64,000 bases of DNA from Blasia pusilla (Eukaryota > Marchantiophyta > Marchantiopsida > Blasiales). The translations under genes and the position numbers were made by a program. The stretch covers positions 31,310,001 through 31,374,000 of the forward strand of contig CM114272.1 in the NCBI GenBank assembly GCA_050084515.1, written 5' to 3'. This document shows positions 9,726 through 20,500 of this stretch, piece after piece; position 1 is the first letter of the stretch; each line of letters begins with the position of its first letter. Below the pieces are notes generated by a model, which was not told the origin of the DNA, searched no databases, and was given only the letters and a program-made list of their open reading frames with translations.

Positions 9726-11288
9726 CGATCACTCTGAATCTCGCGAGTAATCCTTCAATCACTCAAACTAAACATGCGGCACTCAATCTACACTCTCTCA
9801 CTAAGACGTGTCTTGTGCAACAACAAGCAGCGTGGTGCAGCAAATCAACTGATCTATCGTCTCATCGACAAACCATCCTCAACTCTAGACATCCCACATA
9901 GGTCTATGTCCCCTAAACCCATACATCATCGATGCTCTCAACATTAGCACGAAACCCAATATCCCAACTAACTTCCCAATACCCGAAAAATCCCTCACAC
10001 GTGTAGGGTAAGAGACCATAATTGGTAACCTGATAATAATATGGATGTCGCTCCTTGAGAATTGCAAATCTCGACCCCAACTCTGCCCTGAAGAAAACTC
10101 CTCCACTCAGCAAGTCGTACTCCTCTCGTACTGATGTTGCTTAAACCTACTCAATGTGCGGTGCAGGTCCAACGGTCCGATGCGGTACTAGCGGCACGAA
10201 ACGGCTACAAACGGCACGGCACTTGAGAATGGGGTGTGGCACTCGGCGGCATACCCTCCTCAATCAGAAATTCACTCGCTCTACTCCTTAGTGAAGGAGC
10301 GGCTCTGCGATTGAGATGGTGGGGTGCGGCCACGAGCGGCACGGCGCGGCAATCGGCGGCGCGTTGCGGTTACAAGCGTCACGGCACGGTACTTGATCAT
10401 CGTCGAACAGCTACCAATCACAACATAGCATCATGAAATAAAAACTCAAACACCATAACCCAAGGTCACCTGCCATCACTGGTTGATGACGAAACTATGA
10501 TGACGATGGTGGCCAAAATAAAGTACGTGGTGGCGGCGCAAGTCAGAGAATCTACGATCGTTGTGGAAGATCCTCCACTCCGTAATGGCGGCAATGGCAA
10601 CCAAGGGTGGACAACAGTCGAACACAACTCTAAGCAGCGCTAGGCGGCGGCGACAATGGACGGTGACGGTTGACCGTCGATGGCAGACCATTGACGGTGA
10701 TTATGATGGCGACGGTCGCCGCCGGCGCGGCAGCTGGTTTAGGGTTTGAACAATTTAACCCTAAAAATCGCCTAGCAATGGCAGTTTTTTAAGATTGACC
10801 GTAACTTTTTTCTCGCAACTCCAAATTGCGCACTGTTTATTGCACAACGTGCACAACTTCACGATCTACGACGGTGTCAAAAAATATTTTGAATTGGACA
10901 TTCTAGTTAAAACTTACGGGGATTGTCGTAAAGCTCACTGTCTCTTTCTCCTACATAAAATTTGGCAGCGCTTCCGCGCTGATTTCTCCCAACGAAAATG
11001 TTAAACTTGTGAGAACAAAAATCAGCAAGCTACATGGTGCTCCCAAGAGCACCGGCATGGAGCAATCCGCCCCCATACTCAATTCCTATCGAAAATTGGG
11101 CAATGCTTCCACGTGTCAGTCTCCCGTACAAAAAATCAGCAAAGCAAAACAGCAAACTCGCACGGCTCTTGCTCCGTGAGCACTCCCATGAGCCATGAAG
11201 CGGGGAACACGGTCTCCCAACCTGCACCAAACATCGAGCAATCAGAGAGCTCCCTCATGAAGCTCTTCAACTCACTTATTTCTCTCTT
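9726..11288 (-). other. E1 leader between LTR and Gag, with GC-rich CGGCAC-type repeats
   Basis: A leader of about 1.5 kb, homologous to 39,724-41,317. It contains a 66-codon open frame at 9,913-10,113 that also exists in E2 at 39,912-40,112 (50 of 66 residues identical by eye, ending SIDDVWV). Imperfect repeats of the type CGGCAC/GCGGCACGG lie at about 10,150-10,400. No primer-binding site was found with confidence. Confidence 0.5.
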
Positions 11289-11806
11289 TGTAAAATAAGA
11301 TTCAATTTCTCTCACAACACCATAATTTTCATATATGTGCCCTCTCACATGTCTCTCTCAATGTCAAACCAAACCCATTCTCCTAATAAGAGGCTTGGGT
11401 TACACTCACAAGGCAAGGGATCATAGCTCCGCCGCCTTGTGCCAAGAGGTTCAACAAAGAGAAAATGAGGTCTCAAGCTCTCTCTCCTTGAGGTATATCC
11501 CTCCCCTCCCCCAAACTCTCTCCATGGTAACCTATGCTCCCAAGTCACGTCCTTGGCTCTCGACCTGATCTAGGAGGTCAAGAGTTACTTACCAAAAATA
11601 GAAAATCGAACATATACTCAAAATGATACTTACCTAAAATAGTAAGTTCCTTAATACGGCTCCAAATTAGCCGAAACGAAGGGGAAATCTGCTCTCTTAG
11701 GTTTCCCGGGGCCTCAGCAGGTCATCCTCAACCTCCTGAGCCTATCCTCCACTACTCAAAAAGGCGCTCTACTAGATCTCACCTATCTATCCTAAAAGAC
11801 GTGACA
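11289..11806 (-). repeat. E1 5' LTR (518 bp)
   Basis: Read on the minus strand it starts TGTCACGTCTTTTAGG and ends TTATTTTACA, so both ends have the TG...CA form. Matching copies of 516-519 bp lie at 19,066-19,581, 41,318-41,836 and 49,546-50,063. Similarity between copies stops sharply at both ends, which supports these limits. Confidence 0.75.
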
Positions 11807-12612
11807 AGGCATCCGCAGGCCATATATATCGGAGCTTGCCCCTGGAGCCTCTCGAGCCTGTAGCAGGCACCTAGGCTAGTCGAGCCCGTCATTCGTGGGC
11901 TTGTAGGGCGGGCTCGCGAATGGACATGTCCGTGCAGACTCTTGCTGAGCCTCGCTCTCGTTACTCGTTTGGTTACGCGTCCGATTGGCACCTTGCTAGG
12001 AATCTTTCTTTCGTGCTTGTTGGGCCTCTCTCTCGCTCGTGCTGTGCTACTTTGATTGCTTTTGCATTTGCTTATTCTCACTTGCCCTTGCTGTGTGACG
12101 ATGCTTGCTTTCTCTTGCGCGCTCGTACTACATGTTTGCACCTAGTCATTGTCACATCCTTGTATGCTGCTCGGGGTTGCACGCAACGCATCAATCTTGA
12201 AGAGGTCACTGTTGGAAGTGGGCATTGCACTTCTCATTTTGCAACCCTTTGGAACGTCGACTCCCGATTATTGTGCTGGTTTAATGTCGTTGTTCTTTGA
12301 ACTTGATTTTTCCCAGAATGTCGTGAGGCAGCTTACCCACACTTTGATTTGCTAATAGATCTCTGAACCCGCAATTCATATTCTTGCTCTCAAGGGCTTG
12401 AAATTGGTACTGCGTTCAAGATTTCTTTTTTTATGCTATTGCTTTATGTGTAGTTCCATTTCTTCCCTTGCATTTGGTTCTCGGCTGTGTAGAAAACTTG
12501 GGGTACTGAGGCTCGGATTCCTATACTTTCTACCTTGGTATAGCTTTGCACTTATGGTAGGAGGAACATATGTGCTATAGACCTACTTATTGGAAATTAT
12601 AGAGAAATCTTC
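11807..12612. other. Right flank of E1 with about 620 bp not present beside E2
   Basis: 11,807-11,979 matches the flank of E2 at 41,837-42,009 and, in part, 18,585-18,670. From about 11,980 to 12,606 there is sequence missing from the E2 flank, where the similarity jumps from GGTTACGCG to CATTTTGC. It holds short unassigned frames only. It is an insertion here or a deletion beside E2; no terminal repeats or target duplication are evident. Confidence 0.5.
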
Positions 12613-13460
12613 TATTTTGCTTTAAAACCACCTATTGATAACTTTTTACCCTATGTAGTTGTAGCAATCGCCAAACGATAGAGGACAATGAATAAATTTT
12701 TGTGTAAAGAGGTTCTCAAGGAACTTCCAAATATCAATAGCACTATCAGGATCATAAGACAAGAGGGAAGAGCATAGTACATCGGACAACAATATATCCT
12801 TGCGTGCGAAAAGTCGAGAATCTTGGAAGGACGTTTGGTACACGATGTATGATTAGATCATCTTCGATTCTTCCATTGGAAAAATTCATTGTTAGATTTG
12901 TAAGGCAAGCAAAGGCAAGACTATCTTTGCTAAGGATGATGCTATCAAATGTAAGCTCTCTGCCTTTACAGATCATGCAAAGTCAAACGAGCATATAAAG
13001 CCAGCTTGGGTAGTTGACGAAGGTAAGAAATCCATGGCCAAGGCCGTAGGTATATCCAATTGAACTTGTGAGGTAGCTCTACTCACTTTCTTTAGGTGTG
13101 CATATCTCCTTGCGAAGGAGGCCATGCCTTTCTCAAAGTTCATAGGTATATGTAAGAGAATACTTTTTGTGAATGCACCTATTACAAGAGATCTTTACCA
13201 AGATGAGAAAAGTTGGATGAAATATGTTTTTTTTATAAGTCAGGTTTTGTTCAAAAAGACCCTTGCTAAGGTTCAAGTGTCATCATTCTTTGGAATTATG
13301 TTTGATGAATCTAATGATGTATCCATGACAGAGCATCTAATAATCTTTGCAACCTTCATAAAAGATGATTAAGCAAAGTGTTGCTTTTCAGGATTGCTTC
13401 GTTGCAAGTCTAAGTGTTCTAATTAATACAATCACAAACTTGCCGGTATCGACTAATGTT
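12613..13460 (+). pseudogene. hAT-type transposase relic h1 (zinc-finger and N-terminal part)
   Basis: The plus strand reads, in broken frames, a C-x2-C...H-x5-H finger (CKICR.., then SAFTDHAKSNKH in the better copy h2; here about 12,890-12,990). Then follows KEAMPFSKFIGICKRILFVN and, at 13,124-13,372, DEKSWMKYVFFISQVLF, SSFFGIMFDESNDVSMTEHLIIFATFI. This resembles the KIAA1586/ZNF862-like hAT transposases, where I-x-x-DEST-D starts the RNase H-like core. The 3' half is missing: the sequence passes directly to the conserved ACTTGCCGGTATCGACT block at 13,437 and then to the duplication breakpoint at 13,461. h2 keeps the part absent here, and the reverse. Confidence 0.65.
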
Positions 13461-13732
13461 GCCTCGAAAATTCACTAAGAAAAAAAATATTCTAATTTTT
13501 ACTTCTCCTTTTAAATATTACTACCACCACCTCTTTTCAAATTCTAATTTTATGATAATTAGATGTTATCTTCAGAAAATAAAAAACTATTTTAAGTGGT
13601 TTTATTTATTTATTTATCAATGAATTGATCCGTACTAATGCTGGCCGAAATAGACTCCCTAAACAAGTGAACTCATGCCTAATGAACGATTTCGTACATT
13701 CCGTCAAAGTTTCGATTTCATCTTATTCCAGC

Positions 13733-15892
13733 TCAGTTAACGAATTGGCATTGACGGCGAACTTCCCCGGCGGATCCCGTGAGAACATCGAGCCTGCCCA
13801 TCTTTTCCATAGCCGCTCCGAATTCCCGGAAGAAGCTCGAGCGTTTGCCGATCATCGCCTTTACGATCCTCTTCCCTTGTGCAGTGGTGATTAGGGCGGC
13901 ATCGGAGGTGAAGACCCCGCGGTTCTCAAGAACAGCCTTGAAGTACTTGTCGTCGAAAGTGTTCTTCGTGGGATCCATAAAGATGACGGTGGCTCGGTTG
14001 CCCTGGCGGGGGCACTTTCGCTTCAGGCTCTTGACGAATTTGGGGTCGAGAGTCGGGTCCGTGAGACCTTGAACGCCGGTGAAGTTGTACAAGTGAGGTG
14101 CGGCGGCGCCGCAGTGTGTTTCACCGATGGTGTGGCCACCTGCGGAACAGCAAGGCAACACATCGATACGGATCAAACAGCATTCTAATGAGTGTGAAGC
14201 TATGAAGTCCTCGGCGACGCTTGTTGCGACCGTGATGCTCATTGCGAGTACTGTTCAGAGTTTGTAATCTACTGGTAGGTTTCAGAAACCTACTAGATTG
14301 GGTGCTTGATCTGAAAAGGTTCGAGAGCTTTCATACGATCCGGCTCCTGCAAAGTGCATCTTGTATTCTATTCGGGATTCCCCGAGCCTAGCATCGGTTC
14401 CCATCTGCGAGGTTTCATAAACTTACTAGATTCGGTGCTTGATCTGAAAAGGTTCGAGAGCGTTTATTCGATCAGGCTCCTGCAAACTGCATCCATCTAG
14501 TATTCGATTCGGGATTTTCCGAGCCAAGCACCCAGTTTAAAGTCGTTTGGAAATGAAACCGCGTGCGGAGTATATGTGAATGCTTGACAGGGAGTGGCTT
14601 ATTTAAGGTATGGCAGGCACGCAGCTAGTCGACATACCAGGATCGCACACTGGACATCAGACGGGGGCATCGATCGAAATGTGAGAGTTCGCAATGCAAG
14701 ATCAACATGAAGGTCCTAGACTTGCTTCGATCAGATGCCCCTCATGTCCAGCTGGAGCTCTGGACGGCGGCGGTGGGAACTATTTCCATCTATCTACTTC
14801 GAATCAGAGAGATCGGATCGTATTACTTAAAACATGCACACACCTGAAAGGACCACCATCTCCCTTGCATTGAATCCTTTGACGGCGAAGTTCTTCACCA
14901 GCCCAGCGAAACCTAGCACGGAGGGGGGCAGATACTCATCGGCTTCGAGATTCACTGACACAGTTCCATCCCTGCGGCCCAGAGGAACAGACCAGCTTGG
15001 ACCTCCCACCTGACGATCCGAGATCCATCAACGATAAGGTCATCATCGATCCCAGAGAAAACAAATCCGAATTGATCGCATGAGCGTCAGATCGATCAAA
15101 CACGCAAGAATCCAATTCGATCTCCTCATACTGAAAGCAGCAACCTTAGATTCTCTCCGCTTACTCTCACTGTAGCGTCGCGAGCGGCAAGAGCCACAAT
15201 GTCGGCACAAGACACAATCCCGGGGCATGATTTCTCAACAGCTCTCTTGATCCTATCGATTTCGGGGATGGCTCTGATCCCGAAGTTGGCCAAACTGTCC
15301 CTCTCTGTTGTCATGGAATGGGTGGAGTTGAGAAGAATGGATCCTTCGCAGCCCTGAATGCGTGCACACACAGATTACATGCGTCAGCAGGACGGGGGGT
15401 TTCACCCATCCGTAAGCCGTAACGACCAGGCACTAAGCAGAAATCAAAAGAAAATTCAGAAGCAGATGGATATCGTGCTCTGGAGACTTAGTTAAGTATG
15501 ACTGGAGCTTACATGTATGCACTCCGAAATTCATTTGAAATGGATGGGTACTAACGTCTTGGAACTTTACCCAGTTAGTGAGATCGAAACTAATGCTGCT
15601 AGTTATCCGCGAAACTTGCCGCATAGCTATCGTATGTAATTTATCCTATGCGAGTTGGTAGGCTTACCCTGACCCAGCAGTCATGGAAGTGGAGGCGCTG
15701 TAGCCCACCAGCCATATTCCTATTGCCATTGAGAATTTTATCCACCTCCTTCTCGACAATTGCAGAAACTCGAGGACAAGTAAGTTTGTAGTATGACAGA
15801 GACAGTCCATAGTTTTGCGCATCAGCGATTCCGGAGAACGTCAGTAAACCAAGGAGAAACAAGGTCACCCATCTCAAACCTTCCGCTTCCAT
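13733..15892 (-). CDS. Class III peroxidase copy A, complete four-exon gene
   Basis: Exons are 15,668-15,892, 15,165-15,353, 14,844-15,009 and 13,733-14,139, joined by GT-AG introns (donors GTAAGC, GTAAGC, GTGTGT). They sum to 987 bp, 328 residues, the usual size of a secretory plant peroxidase. It starts in a strong GCCGCCATGG context. A signal peptide (about 26 residues, ending SGIADAQ) precedes the mature chain. Visible motifs are YYKLTCP, distal haem pocket RLHFHDC, CPGIVSCADIVALAARDA, GGPSWSVPLGRRDG, proximal LSGGHTIGETHC and the C-terminal GEVRRQCQFVN. The eight structural Cys and both catalytic His appear present. CW follows FHD where CF is common. Such enzymes use H2O2 to oxidise phenolics in the cell wall or vacuole; no isozyme role can be inferred. 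Confidence 0.92.
14275..14530. repeat. Two-copy direct repeat in peroxidase intron 3
   Basis: A segment containing CTTGATCTGAAAAGGTTCGA, GGCTCCTGCAAA and ATTCGGGATT occurs twice, spaced about 133 bp, inside the 704-bp third intron. The same pair is present in copy B at about 44,758-45,010. Confidence 0.75.
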
Positions 15893-18329
15893 GGCGGCAA
15901 TCGAAGTAAAGTTGCAAGATTTTTTTCCAATTTCAGCTCCCTAAGCTGGGAGGCTCGAATTCGATCTCTATCCTAGTTATGATTAATATCCTCCTGCGTA
16001 GACACAACGTTTACAAAAATCCTGCACAGAAAATTGCAACATCGTTCGTAAGCTATATGCACAGCAAGTTAGTGAGGATCTGAGGATTGCAACATCCAGA
16101 GTTGAAAGGCAGTACGGAGAAGAAGTGAAGCTGTGGAAAGCTCTGCACAGCGCGTGTCACTCCACAAACATTAATCCGAATTCGAGTGTAAATACGATTG
16201 TACTCGAGTTCATACTATGACCATGAAGTCGAGCACAATCGAGCTCTAGAGTTCCATACAATAAGAAAGTATACGCATACGCAAAGGTCCACATAATCGA
16301 GTAAAGATATTCTAGCCCACAAAAGTAACGTCTCAAGAATGGGCGCCAAGTAAGAAAACAATCAATGAATCCCCACGTTCGTCAGAAACACTAGGGAAGA
16401 TCTAGAGTCCCTTCGATCAATCCCACACATCCCAGCCGACCGAAGTCGTCGATCCATGAAGCATCTCTGCAGCTCACTCACTCGATGAATTGGTACCGAG
16501 TCTGAAGGTTGGCCTTCAGACACACTGTCGGGCGTGGAACTCCTATAGATCGAGCTGGGACGATTTCTAACTCCCAATCCTCACTCTTTATACCCATCTT
16601 CCACCCGCATCGAGTGCGGAAAATTCCCACTCTGCACATAAGGTGGCCCCACAATAGCAGTGCGTGAACCCGCAACAATAGTGGGCGGATCGAGCCAGCG
16701 CTCAGACAACCGATCGACAGCGAAGATATGATAGGCCGTGATGGTGAGGGGATGTGGCCGGGTCAACGACGACAAGTCAAATGACCTCTCGAGAGCGTCG
16801 GAGATGGCCGGGTTTCAGGTCGGGCGGCGGTGACGGATCGGAGGAGGTCTCTCGGCGGGGAGCCCGAGAGAGAAGTCGAGGGATGCGGAGTAGGGGGGTT
16901 CGAGGAGCGGATTGTGGTACGGTCAGATCGGTGAACTCTATCCCGAAATGATGGGAAGCGTGTGAGATGGTAGCCGGAATAGCTGAATAGAGTTCCCCTT
17001 GGGATTCGGTCAGCGCAGGCTGATCCCATAGCTCGTCTGCATTAAACAACAGAAATTCTGGACTCGAGGTAGCTTAGCACTTAGCAACCCCGAGCGTCCT
17101 ACGCTGCGTTTGTCTTCGTATGCACATTGTGGGGTCCAATCTGTGAATTGCGATGACAAACAATTTGGCTGGATTTTTCCGCCCTGTAGTTAAGGATGGC
17201 CATCAAGTCCCCGTTTCTAGCTCGCGATCGACCTACAGAGATCGAGCTGGATTTGACTTCGTATACTGGTACCAGTTCCGGTAGCAGATCGATCAAACGG
17301 GACCTATGAATCCCCCATAGTTTCCTGAAAGATGTCTGTAGAGCGATCGCGAGCCAGGAACGAGGATGTAGTGGCCACCCATAACTATACGGCGAAGAAA
17401 TTGATAGTCACCAAGCGCCCACCAATCTGAGCTATGAGTCACAATGTGGACCTCTCCGGTTAGCGTTGCCGACATGCACGGTGCCGAGAAGACCAATCAC
17501 GGTTGAACTTGATGCTTTGAGATCCGAGCATGAACCCTGTATATGTGCGACTGCTCGGAGCCCCTCCGCGATGCATCTCACCCCAGGCACCTTTATTTGG
17601 GCTGGGTCCCGTAAGCGTGAGGATCTATTCAGGCAACCAAAACGTTCCATTTTTGCAGTGCCTATCGACCGGATGTGCGAGAAGGGGGAACGTTCTACTG
17701 TATGTGAGCCGATCCGTCGGCCAAGAATGCTTCGTAATACGGTGTCCATTTGACATCCCGCTGGTGCAACAACAGTTTGTGGATACGTGTGAGTCCATTT
17801 GGAGGCTGAGGTGTATGCCTATGTCTAAAGCTGGGCGAGTGAGTTGTACATGTTATTAGTTATGCAGATATTCATAAGCCTGCAGTTTCGGTTGTGTTGT
17901 GCACTTGAAGCTTGGGGGAATATTGAGGAAGGTCGTCGTGAACCAGATAATGAGAGGGCTATTTCCAATATCGCACACTCTGTGAACGATGGACGCTAGG
18001 CACGAAGCATAGAGTTACCAACCGCAAGATATACACATGAGCGACACAGCTTCAATTTCTCCCGACATCGTTCCAGCGGTATTTCAACATGCCTTCGTGA
18101 ACTCGATTGATTTCGAGGAGAATTCCTCATCTCTGACTAAAAGTGTTTTATTCTATTTTATTTCTACTCATAAATTAAACGAGGATCAACGAATCAATGG
18201 AATGAATGGTAGTAAACACAGGTACGTACACTATGCTCCGTATGGATTTCTAGTGATTTCTGAACTCGCTACACACGCCTAAGTAAATCGAACGATTTCG
18301 CGCATTGCGTCAACTTTTCCATACCATCT
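15893..18329. other. Upstream region of peroxidase A, no recognised gene
   Basis: About 2.4 kb without a recognisable domain on either strand. Several short frames exist, the longest on the plus strand at 17,466-17,753 and 17,530-17,859. In copy B the corresponding reading is one 130-codon frame (47,946-48,338) because of a one-G difference in a G run near 17,690. I recognise no family in it. Confidence 0.45.
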
Positions 18330-18450
18330 AATTCTAGCTCAGTTAACGAATTGGCATTGACGGCGAATTTCTCCCGTAATGACGCCGAGCCTGCCCATCT
18401 TTCTCGAGTGTTTGCCGTCCCTCGCCAGCATCGGAGGTGAAGACCCCCGG
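18330..18450 (-). pseudogene. Short degenerate copy of the peroxidase 3' end
   Basis: The segment beginning AGCTCAGTTAACGAATTGGC and running through GCCTGCCCATCTTT to GCATCGGAGGTGAAGACC matches the last exon of the peroxidase at about 13,728-13,925, with several internal deletions. It keeps the stop codon and final residues (RRQCQFVN) but no functional domain. It lies about 2.4 kb upstream of the gene in the same orientation. A second copy is at about 48,809-48,930. Confidence 0.8.
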
Positions 18451-18960
18451 ATTCCCGACCCTGTCATGCGCGGGCTAGGGCGGGCTCCGGCTCTCAAATG
18501 GACATGTCCGTGGTGAAAGGACATCCACGGTTATAAATAATCCCGGTTTTTTACTTCACTCGGATTACTATGTCGGATTTTGGACAGCATCCGCGGGCCA
18601 TATATATCGGAGCTTGGTTAGGCTAGCCTAGCCCGTCGTGCGCGGCTTCTAGGGCGGGTCGCGAATGGGTTTCTCAATTTTCGACTTCATAAACTAGGTT
18701 TCAACATTTGATGTGAGCACGATTGCCCTTGGGCTTGGATTGATGCGGGGTGAGAGCTATATCGTGATCAGGAATGACTTGAAGGTTGCTTGAATGTTTT
18801 CCAATTGCTCAAGAATCTACAGGCGAATGTTGGGACCTAAGATTAATGGCTTTGGGGCACAACATTGCATGTGGGGATTTTGGACCGTCCATCTAAACTA
18901 ACTAAAAGTGCGTTTAGGGTTAAATGGAATCGGACATATCCACGGACATGCTGCCCATAT
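18451..18960. other. Patchwork of short repeats left of E2
   Basis: 18,475-18,520 and 18,585-18,670 each resemble parts of the right flank of E1 (11,807-11,935), including CATCCGCGGGCC, ATATATCGGAGCTTG and AATGGACATGTCCGTG. The rest holds nothing I recognise. Confidence 0.5.
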
Positions 18961-19704
18961 TGTCGTCTTGATACACATCGCTATCACCGAACACACACAA
19001 ACACACAGATCCCATGCTAATTCATGACATCCAAACAACGAGACAATAAGTACCAAAATATCTTTAATAAAATAAGATCCAATCTCTCTCACAACACCAT
19101 AGTTCTCACATGTGTGCACTCTCACATGTCTCTTTCAATGTCAAACCAAACCCACTCTCCTAATGAGAGGCTTGGATTACACTCACAAGGCAAGGGACCA
19201 TAATTCCGCCGCCTCGTGCCAAAAGGTTCAACAAAGAAAGAATGAGTTCTCAAACTCTCTGTCCTTGAGGTATATCCCTCCCCTCCCCCAAGTTCTCTCC
19301 ATGATAACCTATGCTCCCAAGTCACCTCTTTGGCTCTTGACCTAATGTAGGAGGTCAAGGGCCACTTATAAAAAATAGAAAGTAGACCATATACTCAAAA
19401 TGGTATTTATCTAAAATAGTAAGTTTCTCAATATGGCTCCAAATGAGCCGAAACGAAGGGGAAACCTGCTCTCAGGTTTCCCGGGGCCTCAACAAGTCAT
19501 CTCCAACCTCTTGAGTCTGTCCTCCACTACTCGAAAAGGCGCTCTATGAGATCTCAGGGATCTATCCTAAAAGACTAGACAGCTGTCGTACGCATACACA
19601 TCGCTACACAACATACATCGTCGTCATCGAACACACACAAACACGCACGATCCCATGCTAACTCATGGCATCCAAACAACGAGACAAGAAGTACCAAAAT
19701 ATCT
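18961..19704. repeat. Direct repeats of about 100-120 bp flanking the E2 3' LTR
   Basis: 18,961-19,063 and 19,584-19,704 share TACACATCGCTA, CGAACACACACAAACAC, ATCCCATGCTAA and CAACGAGACAA..AGTACCAAAATATCT. They lie immediately on both sides of the 516-bp LTR at 19,066-19,581. The same arrangement is in E2' (49,440 and 50,066). Confidence 0.8.
19066..19581 (-). repeat. E2 3' LTR
   Basis: 516 bp homologous to the LTRs at 11,289-11,806 and 41,318-41,836. The minus-strand start reads TGTCTAGTCTTTTAGG. The far end has lost the terminal CA (TTATTTTATT in place of TTATTTTACA). Confidence 0.75.
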
Positions 19705-19889
19705 CGAATCGTCCCCCTAGCTGGTGGTTAGATCCCTCTAACTCCAGATAACCATCTATCCCTATCTATCGTGACATACATCTCTCAGACGCTAAGAGCA
19801 AGAATGTAGGGTGTTCATGTGGCCCCATCGTTAGTCGCCTTCTTGTCATCCATATCATAGACACAAGTCGGAATATAGAACTACCTACG
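19705..19889 (-). other. E2 3' untranslated region
   Basis: About 185 bp between the PHD stop codon and the repeat next to the LTR; no open frame of note. A polypurine tract was not identified with confidence. Confidence 0.4.
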
Positions 19890-20500
19890 CTATGTACATC
19901 TAGGACACATCCATCGTCCCTGAAGAATCCTAATGAGAGGTAGTGTCAAACATGCCATATGCCATCCTCTCGAACATCCGTCACACACTAACATAGTACT
20001 TGCACCGCGGACAAAACCACACAATATATATTGTAAGCATGTAGGAACTACTACTAAGCTCGGATTAACTGTACCGTCAATGTTCGGAAGGTGACACAAC
20101 GCATAGTTATGCACATGGTCCTTCCAAACCATACCATCGCGTCCCTTCAATAAGAGAACACATCATGGCAAAGCCTCACGCACTCTTAAGATGGTGTGCC
20201 ATGCAGTTACATCCAACGTCGTGGTAGCTCTTCACTGCAAGTGCAAGTAGACATAGTCTCCCGATCAAACCTCTAGATAGTAGGTCGATAACCACCTCCT
20301 TGAATAATCGCATATCTCAATATATCCCGATGTTGCGCAATTTCCAAGTTTTCAAACGCCATGGGCATCACTCTCCGAAACAACTCAGCCCTCTGAGAAC
20401 ATGCTTGCATCCATACATCAGGGTCATCAAGGTTCAGCACCTCATCAACATCTCGACGAATGGCGGCAGGTAAATCTGGCTCTCGGCCATACAAAAGCAA
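19890..20500 (-). pseudogene. E2 integrase tail and PHD finger with first Cys mutated
   Basis: The frame 20,273-20,500 reads LLYGREPDLPAAIRRDVDEVL and MPMAFENLEIAQHRDILRYAIIQGGGYRPTI, the region after the integrase core; stops follow. The last frame, 19,890-20,150, reads GRDGMVWKDHVHNYALCHLPNIDG and then a PHD finger: Y-I-L-C (CxxC in E1, here TGT has become TAT), CDGC, H-x2-C, W-x-CPRC and stop. Seven of eight zinc ligands remain. Linking to the integrase is broken by stops near 20,160-20,270. Confidence 0.78.

Larger units (their letters stand above)
2671..11806 (-). mobile_element. Ty3/gypsy retrotransposon E1 encoding a DNA methyltransferase and a PHD finger; 3'-truncated
   Basis: On the minus strand the order is 5' LTR (11,289-11,806), long leader, Gag, zinc knuckles, protease, C5-methyltransferase, reverse transcriptase, RNase H, integrase, PHD finger. 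The left end stops a few bases after the PHD stop codon (2,684-2,686), where homology to E2 ends at about 2,670. The 3' UTR and 3' LTR seen in E2 are therefore missing here. Many stops and frameshifts show a decayed, non-autonomous copy. E1 lacks the CACTA and solo-LTR insertions of E2, so it gives the empty-site sequence for both. Its right flank is homologous to the right flank of E2, so the two elements arose by duplication of one inserted copy, not by two insertions. Confidence 0.85.

Noticed and set aside
17466-17859. Possible gene upstream of the peroxidase (130 codons in unit 2)
   Set aside because: No family recognised, interrupted by one base in unit 1, and overlapped by an equally long frame on the other strand; kept only as an unassigned region.
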